Part shown: positions 60,072 to 64,000 of the stretch, in pieces | How the letters are laid out: each line of letters begins with the position of its first letter | Numbering within the stretch: the stretch's first letter is position 1 | Assembly: GCF_016734815.1 (NCBI RefSeq) | Contig: NZ_JAERQF010000005.1 | Location: forward strand, 144,980 to 208,979 | Source of the DNA: Hymenobacter rubidus | GTDB lineage: Bacteria; Bacteroidota; Bacteroidia; Cytophagales; Hymenobacteraceae | Direction: 5' to 3' | DNA length: 64,000 bases | Program-made: the position numbers and the translations under genes | Notes under the pieces: model-generated | The model's database searches: none | The model's input: only the letters and a program-made list of their open reading frames with translations | What the model was told of the DNA's origin: nothing

Positions 60072-60079
60072 TATTTTTG
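60072..60079 (+). promoter_or_regulatory. Promoter -7 box before the desaturase
   Basis: TATTTTTG, a perfect TAnnTTTG, 50 nt upstream of the ATG at 60130. Confidence 0.5.
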
Positions 60080-60129
60080 TCTGAAAGCCCAGGCGCGCTA
60101 CTCCTTGCCGCGCCCGCTTTCTGCTTCTT

Positions 60130-61134
60130 ATGGCTTCAGCTCCTACCGCTTTCACCGTGGCCACGGCCCCCGAGCCGCACCGCGTGCGCACCCGCCAAAT
60201 CATCAAGGCCCACCCCGAGGTGAAGCAGCTGATGACGCGCAACCCCAGCACCTTCCTCATCGGTCTGGGCTGCGTGGTGGCCCAGATTGCCATTGCCTAC
60301 TTCCTGCGCAACCAGGCCTGGTACTGGACCATTCCGGTGGCCTATCTGGTGGGCGCGTTTTTCTCGCACACCCTGTTTGTGGTCATTCACGAGGCGGCAC
60401 ACAATTTGGTTTTCCGCAAGCTGTGGCAGAACGTGGCCACCGGCATTCTGGCCAATTTTCCGTCGGTGTTTCCCACGGCCATCAGCTTCAAGAATTTCCA
60501 CATCAAGCACCACGTCTTCCAGGGCGTGCATGAGCTAGATGCCGACCTGCCCGACTGGTACGAGGCCAAGCTGATTCATAACTACAGCATTGGCAAGGCC
60601 ATCTGGCTGTTTTTCTTCCCGCTGTTCCAGGTCATTCGCACGGCCCGCTGCCGCGAAGTGGCCACCGTGGACCGGTACGTTTTCGCCAACATCGTGGCCC
60701 AAGTGGCGTTCGATGCAGCCATTGTGTACTTCTTCGGCTGGACGGCGCTGTTGTACCTGTTTCTCAGCTTCTGGTTCTCGGTGGGCCTGCACCCGCTGGG
60801 CGCCCGCTGGATTCAGGAGCACTACCTCACCCTCAGCCCCGAGCAGGAAACCTATTCCTACTACGGCCGCCTCAACGGCATCAACCTCAACGTGGGCTTC
60901 CACAACGAGCACCACGACATGCCCAGCATTCCGTGGAACAACCTGCCCAAAATCAAGGCCCTGGCCCCCGAGTTCTACGAGCCGCTGCTGGCCCACACCA
61001 GTTACACCAAGCTGTTTTTTAAGTTTCTGTTCGACCAGGAAATCAGTCTCTACTCGCGCATCACGCGCCGCGAGCGCGGCACCGCCACGCTCAAGGACCA
61101 GAGCGTACCGGACAAGGAACTACTGTCGGCTTAA
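60130..61134 (+). CDS. Membrane fatty-acid desaturase of the sphingolipid delta-4 type
   Basis: 334 residues. Histidine boxes for the di-iron site: HEAAHN (87-92), HIKHH (124-128) and HNEHH (258-262). Hydrophobic segments near 42-60, 65-85, 150-170, 185-225. The N-terminus (RQIIKAHPEVKQLMTRNP) and the NLNVGFHNEHHDMPSIPW end are those of dihydroceramide (sphingolipid delta-4) desaturases rather than ordinary acyl-CoA desaturases. Bacteroidota make sphingolipids, so introducing a double bond in the sphingoid chain is plausible; substrate is inferred from family. A terminator follows. Confidence 0.88.
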   Translation: MASAPTAFTVATAPEPHRVRTRQIIKAHPEVKQLMTRNPSTFLIGLGCVVAQIAIAYFLRNQAWYWTIPVAYLVGAFFSHTLFVVIHEAAHNLVFRKLWQNVATGILANFPSVFPTAISFKNFHIKHHVFQGVHELDADLPDWYEAKLIHNYSIGKAIWLFFFPLFQVIRTARCREVATVDRYVFANIVAQVAFDAAIVYFFGWTALLYLFLSFWFSVGLHPLGARWIQEHYLTLSPEQETYSYYGRLNGINLNVGFHNEHHDMPSIPWNNLPKIKALAPEFYEPLLAHTSYTKLFFKFLFDQEISLYSRITRRERGTATLKDQSVPDKELLSA

Positions 61135-61153
61135 TCGAAGCACAAGAGAAATG

Positions 61154-61183
61154 AAAAAGGCGACCCAAATGGGTCGCCTTTTT
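61154..61183 (+). terminator. Intrinsic terminator
   Basis: AAAAAGGCGACCCA-AA-TGGGTCGCCTTTTT. Ends the desaturase transcript and is symmetrical enough to serve the converging lipoprotein gene. Confidence 0.9.
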
Positions 61184-61222
61184 GCTGGTCAAATACAGCC
61201 GGGCGCACAGTTGATGGCCCGT

Positions 61223-61636
61223 TTAGTTGGCATGGGTCGAATCGCAGGACAGCGTCGATACGTTGCTGAGCGCGAAGGAAGGAATGGTCGTCGTCGTGCC
61301 ATCGGCCACCAGGCAACAGATGGCAAGCGTAGAAGGCGGGGCAGTTGTGTAAGTGAAGTGCAGCTGCTGGCCCACCCGGCCCAGACTGCCCAAGTTGCCC
61401 GAATTAGCCACGGCAATGACGTTGTTGCCCAGAAAGCGGTTGCCTTGGATGGCTGTTGCCGGAGCGCCGATGGGGTAGGCCGGGTCCACATCGACCAAAA
61501 TCCCCATCATGCAGGTGGTCCCCACCACCTTACCGCTGTAGCAGGTGGGCTGAGGCTCCGTGCAGTCTTTTTTACAGCCGAGGAATGAGCCCGCTACCAC
61601 GGCAGCCAAGCATAAAGAGGAAGAAATACGTAGCAT
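61223..61636 (-). CDS. Small lipoprotein of unknown function
   Basis: 137 residues from ATG 61636. Signal peptide with lipobox AGSFLGCKKD (Cys21), then a cysteine-rich start (CTEPQPTCYSGKVVGTTC). The rest is strand-rich: VDVDPAYPIGAPATAIQGN and QLHFTYTTAPPSTLAICC. Seven or more cysteines suggest disulfides in the periplasm. Not recognised; probably surface or periplasmic. No operon partner: an intergenic hairpin separates it from yceI. Confidence 0.75.
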   Translation of the reverse strand: MLRISSSLCLAAVVAGSFLGCKKDCTEPQPTCYSGKVVGTTCMMGILVDVDPAYPIGAPATAIQGNRFLGNNVIAVANSGNLGSLGRVGQQLHFTYTTAPPSTLAICCLVADGTTTTIPSFALSNVSTLSCDSTHAN

Positions 61637-61718
61637 AAGGCGGGCGGAAAGAAGTGGAATACTCAGCTTCACAACCTTGACCGGCAGGTGACTGGCCGCG
61701 TTGCACGAGCAGCTAAAA

Positions 61719-61752
61719 AAAAGCGGCTGCCCCAACCGGAGCAGCCGCTTTT
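61719..61752 (-). terminator. yceI terminator
   Basis: Minus strand: AAGCGGCTGC, 10-nt loop, GCAGCCGCTT, then a run of T. 20 bp after the yceI stop. Confidence 0.85.
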
Positions 61753-61771
61753 CAGCGTATTCAACAGGCGC

Positions 61772-62338
61772 TTAGGCAGCTGCCTCGGCCTGCTTGGCGA
61801 ACTGCACGTTGATAAACAGCTTTACGTCGTCGCCCAGCACGATGGCGCCGGCTTCGGTGATGCCGCCCCAGGTGAGGCCGAACTCCTTGCGGTTCACTTT
61901 GCCGCTTACCTCGAAGCCCGCTTTGGTGTTGCCGTAGAAATCGACGGCGGTGCCGCCGTATTCCACGTCCAGGGTCACGGGCTTGGTCACGTCTTTCATC
62001 GTGAGGTTGCCGGTCAGCTTGTAGCTGTCGCCGCTTTGCTTCACGAAAGAAGTCGATTCGAATTTGATGTGCGGGAACTTGGCAGCGTCGAAAAACTCCT
62101 CGCCTTTCAGGTGGCCGTCGCGCATTTCCTGGTTGGTGTCGATGCTCTCAACGTCGAGCGAGAATTCTACTTTGGCGTTTTCAAAGGTGTCGCCTTCCGA
62201 CTGCATCGAACCCTGGAAGGTTTTGAACGAGCCGGTGACAGTAGAGATAACCAAGTGCTTGATTTTGAACTGCACTTCGGAGTGCATGGGGTCGAGCGTC
62301 CATTTGGTGGTGGCGGCGGTGGCGGTTGCTTCAGACAT
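61772..62338 (-). CDS. YceI family lipid-binding-like protein
   Basis: 188 residues from ATG 62338. Single lipocalin-like YceI barrel: KWTLDPMHSEVQFKIKHL, VTGSFKTFQGSM, FSLDVESIDTNQEMRDGHL, FDAAKFPHIKFESTSF, LTGNLTMKDVTKPVTL, and GFEVSGKVNRKEFGLTW. Family members bind isoprenoid chains. No signal peptide, so cytoplasmic, unlike E. coli YceI. Expression appears tightly controlled: a perfect palindrome overlaps the promoter (next entry). Confidence 0.93.
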   Translation of the reverse strand: MSEATATAATTKWTLDPMHSEVQFKIKHLVISTVTGSFKTFQGSMQSEGDTFENAKVEFSLDVESIDTNQEMRDGHLKGEEFFDAAKFPHIKFESTSFVKQSGDSYKLTGNLTMKDVTKPVTLDVEYGGTAVDFYGNTKAGFEVSGKVNRKEFGLTWGGITEAGAIVLGDDVKLFINVQFAKQAEAAA

Positions 62339-62371
62339 GGCGGTTGGAATTGATAAGGTGAATTGAGGATA

Positions 62372-62413
62372 CAAAGATAATCAATGTTGCTACATTTGAT
62401 GTAACTACATCAA
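62372..62413 (-). promoter_or_regulatory. yceI promoter with overlapping operator
   Basis: -7 box TATCTTTG on the minus strand (62372-62379), about 34 nt before the ATG. Upstream lies a perfect palindrome TTGATGTA-AC-TACATCAA at 62396-62413, covering the expected -33 region. It is the layout of a repressor site, for instance of a MarR- or HxlR-type regulator; the regulator is not in this window. Confidence 0.75.
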
Positions 62414-62452
62414 TTATTTTTTTGTGTCCAAACGTCCGGCACCAGATAAAGT

Positions 62453-63787
62453 TCAAACGCCCCGCGTGGGGGAAGGCTGCAAGGTGGTCAGGCTGCCGAT
62501 TTTGACCGGTTGGCCGCTGTCGATGCTGTGGCGGGCCGCGATGCCGACCAGGCAGGACATGGCCCCGTCGCGGGTGCCGGCGGCCTGACGGTAGGGGTCC
62601 TTGCCATCGGAGGCGAAGATTTGCTTGCGCAGGCGCACGTCGCCGCCGCCATGGCCTTCCTCGTTGTTGGGAATGCGGATGATTTCGCGCTTGCCAAAAT
62701 TGGTGGTCAGCTGGATTTCATCGAACGCCTCTTCTTCCCACGGCTGTCGCTCCTTAATCCAGGCTTCGAGCCGTCCCTTGGTGCCGTTGAAGGCAATGCG
62801 GTAGCCCTCGTAGGGCGAGTGCGTGGTGAGCGAGTAGCTGACCTGCACGTTGTTGGCGTACTTTATCTGCACCGCCATCTTGTCGAAAATGTCGATGTCC
62901 TCCTTCCACACGCAGCCGTCGCGCAGGTAGCCGTCGTAATTCTCGTTGTCGGCATAAATGGCCATCAGGCGCTTGTCCTTGGTCATGTCGAAGTAGAACT
63001 TGCACTTGTCTTTGTAAGGGCAAGGGCGGCAGTTGGTGTGCCGGAAATCGTTGTTTTTGCCATAGAAATCGAGCCGGCCGTAGGCAAAAACTTCCTCGGG
63101 GTCCGATTCCAGCCACCAGTTCAGCAGGTCGAAGTGGTGGGTGGCTTTGTGCACCAGCAGCGAGCCGCTGTTCTGGCGCAGGCGGTGCCAGCGGCGGAAG
63201 TAGTCGGCCCCGTGGTGCACATCTAAGTACCAGTGAAAATCAGCCGCCTCAACCTTGCCAATCACGCCTGAGCGCAGCATTTCATACAGCTTCTGGCGGT
63301 GCGGCGAGTAGCGGTAGTTGAAGGTGACTTTCACGTTCTTGCCGGTGCGCTTTTCGGCGTCCAGAATCTGCTGGCACTTCTTCTCGTCGGTGGTCATCGG
63401 CTTCTCGGTCACGATGTCGGCCCCGTATTCCAGGCCCTTCACAATGAATTCGTTGTGCGTGGCATCCACTGTGGTCACGATGAGAACGTCGGGTTTGGTT
63501 TCCTTCATCATCTTGTCGAAATCCGTGTAGGTGGGGCAGCTCACGCCGAGCATCTTTTTGCCGGTGGCCACACGGCCGGGGTTGATGTCGCAGAGGCCCA
63601 CAAATTCCATGCTGTTGCCGTGCTCGGCCAGCACGGGCGTGCCCCACATGCCCAAGCCGCGGTGGCCGGTGCCCACCATGGCCACGCGCTTTTTCTTAGG
63701 CGCCAGCGCCGAGGCAATGACATTATTGGTGAGCAGGGAGCCGGCCAGCGCGGCGCCGGTCAGCTGGGTAAATTGGCGTCGTTCCAT
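62453..63787 (-). CDS. Gfo/Idh/MocA family oxidoreductase with Tat-like leader
   Basis: 444 residues. N-terminal leader ERRQFTQLTGAALAGSLLT resembles a twin-arginine signal (RRQF). Rossmann domain KKRVAMVGTGHRGLG with a nucleotide-binding glycine motif, then VTEKPMTTDEKKCQQIL with the conserved EKP, and the C-terminal substrate domain. An insertion holds Cys253, Cys256 and Cys262 (CRPCPYKDKC) and a further cysteine near 293, a possible metal or Fe-S site. Related exported enzymes act on glycosides or sugars (for example GH109-like NAD-dependent hydrolases). Substrate unknown. The gene 5' region to 63888 has no consensus promoter. Confidence 0.87.
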   Translation of the reverse strand: MERRQFTQLTGAALAGSLLTNNVIASALAPKKKRVAMVGTGHRGLGMWGTPVLAEHGNSMEFVGLCDINPGRVATGKKMLGVSCPTYTDFDKMMKETKPDVLIVTTVDATHNEFIVKGLEYGADIVTEKPMTTDEKKCQQILDAEKRTGKNVKVTFNYRYSPHRQKLYEMLRSGVIGKVEAADFHWYLDVHHGADYFRRWHRLRQNSGSLLVHKATHHFDLLNWWLESDPEEVFAYGRLDFYGKNNDFRHTNCRPCPYKDKCKFYFDMTKDKRLMAIYADNENYDGYLRDGCVWKEDIDIFDKMAVQIKYANNVQVSYSLTTHSPYEGYRIAFNGTKGRLEAWIKERQPWEEEAFDEIQLTTNFGKREIIRIPNNEEGHGGGDVRLRKQIFASDGKDPYRQAAGTRDGAMSCLVGIAARHSIDSGQPVKIGSLTTLQPSPTRGV

Positions 63788-63889
63788 AAGGGGTGGGAAT
63801 TGAGTTGGTTGAGGCCGGAAAGTTGGGGTTTTTGCGGGGCATTGCGGATGGGCTTGGGCGATTATAATTGTGCAATCGTTCCCGGCGTC

Positions 63890-64000
63890 ACCTCACCCCC
63901 GGCCCCTCTCCGCGGGGGAGGGGGCCGGGGGGGGGGGGGCCCCCGAGCCCGTCCTTTGGCCTTCCCTTTAGCCCCCCTTCCCCCCCCCTTTCGCTGGCTC
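63890..64000. repeat. R3 repeat then degraded G/C homopolymers
   Basis: 63893-63930 repeats the ACCTCACCCCCGGCCCCTC unit seen at 22984 and 12311. After that come runs of G and C (a 13-G run near 63940) and no recognisable coding or repeat structure. Such runs at a window end often reflect poor base calling at a contig edge. Confidence 0.5.

Overview
The window is about 62% G+C and reads as the chromosome of a Hymenobacter-like member of the Bacteroidota (Cytophagales, Hymenobacteraceae). Four lines of evidence point there: two large secreted proteins end in type IX secretion (T9SS) type A sorting domains (28.9-32.2 kb and 44.8-47.1 kb); there is a DUF6268 barrel, an HflX and a sphingolipid-type desaturase of the Bacteroidota kind; several genes are preceded by the Bacteroidota -7 box TAnnTTTG; and start sites almost never carry a Shine-Dalgarno sequence. 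No phage, CRISPR array, rRNA or conjugative element was seen. The only intact mobile element is one IS1182-family insertion sequence (26.4-28.0 kb).

Layout. 0-14 kb is an accessory stretch: an exported Lys/Ser-rich histone-like protein, a GH43 glycosidase, a SnoaL-like protein and AraC regulator, a DUF2383-type helical protein, a DinB-like protein, a divergent azoreductase/HxlR pair with palindromic operators, a small nucleotidyltransferase module flanked by two copies of a GH92 3' end, the GH92 mannosidase itself and a pectate lyase. 14-20.4 kb holds an HNH protein, tRNA-Arg(CCU), an HD + Pycsar-type membrane effector protein, and a 1371-residue phosphoesterase / kinase-like / Omp85-barrel fusion. 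20.4-26.2 kb carries nucleotide biosynthesis: a collapsed pyrD, pyrB behind an apparent attenuator, pyrC, then overlapping purE-purK. 26.2-32.2 kb holds the insertion sequence, a decayed restriction-endonuclease-like gene and a PL9-type pectate lyase with T9SS tail. 32.5-49.3 kb is mostly housekeeping: SixA-like phosphatase, polyphosphate kinase, DUF6268 barrel, HflX, M16 protease, cytochrome c, GT4 glycosyltransferase, RmlC, MurF, an FG-GAP/VCBS T9SS protein, and an omega-amidase next to a methionine-type aminotransferase. 49.6-58 kb is a signalling block of two very long multi-PAS histidine kinases and a single-domain response regulator, all on the minus strand. 58-64 kb ends with MsrA, two tandem paralogous STAS-like proteins, a sphingolipid-type desaturase, a small lipoprotein, YceI and a Gfo/Idh/MocA oxidoreductase.

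How parts work together. GH43, GH92 and two different pectate lyases point to plant cell-wall polysaccharide use. PyrB and PyrC catalyse consecutive UMP-synthesis steps, and PurE/PurK form the N5-CAIR route of purine synthesis. The aminotransferase/omega-amidase pair fits keto-acid repair or methionine salvage. The gaps are populated by several families of imperfect palindromes (about 40-190 nt) that sit between genes and often act as terminator-like hairpins. They account for much of the non-coding DNA and in two places abut or cut into genes.

Most interesting points: the HD-PycTM protein without a neighbouring cyclase; the three-part surface fusion protein; a tRNA-Arg with an apparently swapped 19-56 tertiary pair; a pyrBI-like leader-peptide/terminator arrangement before pyrB; the nucleotidyltransferase module bracketed by GH92 3' ends; and the perfect operator over the yceI promoter.
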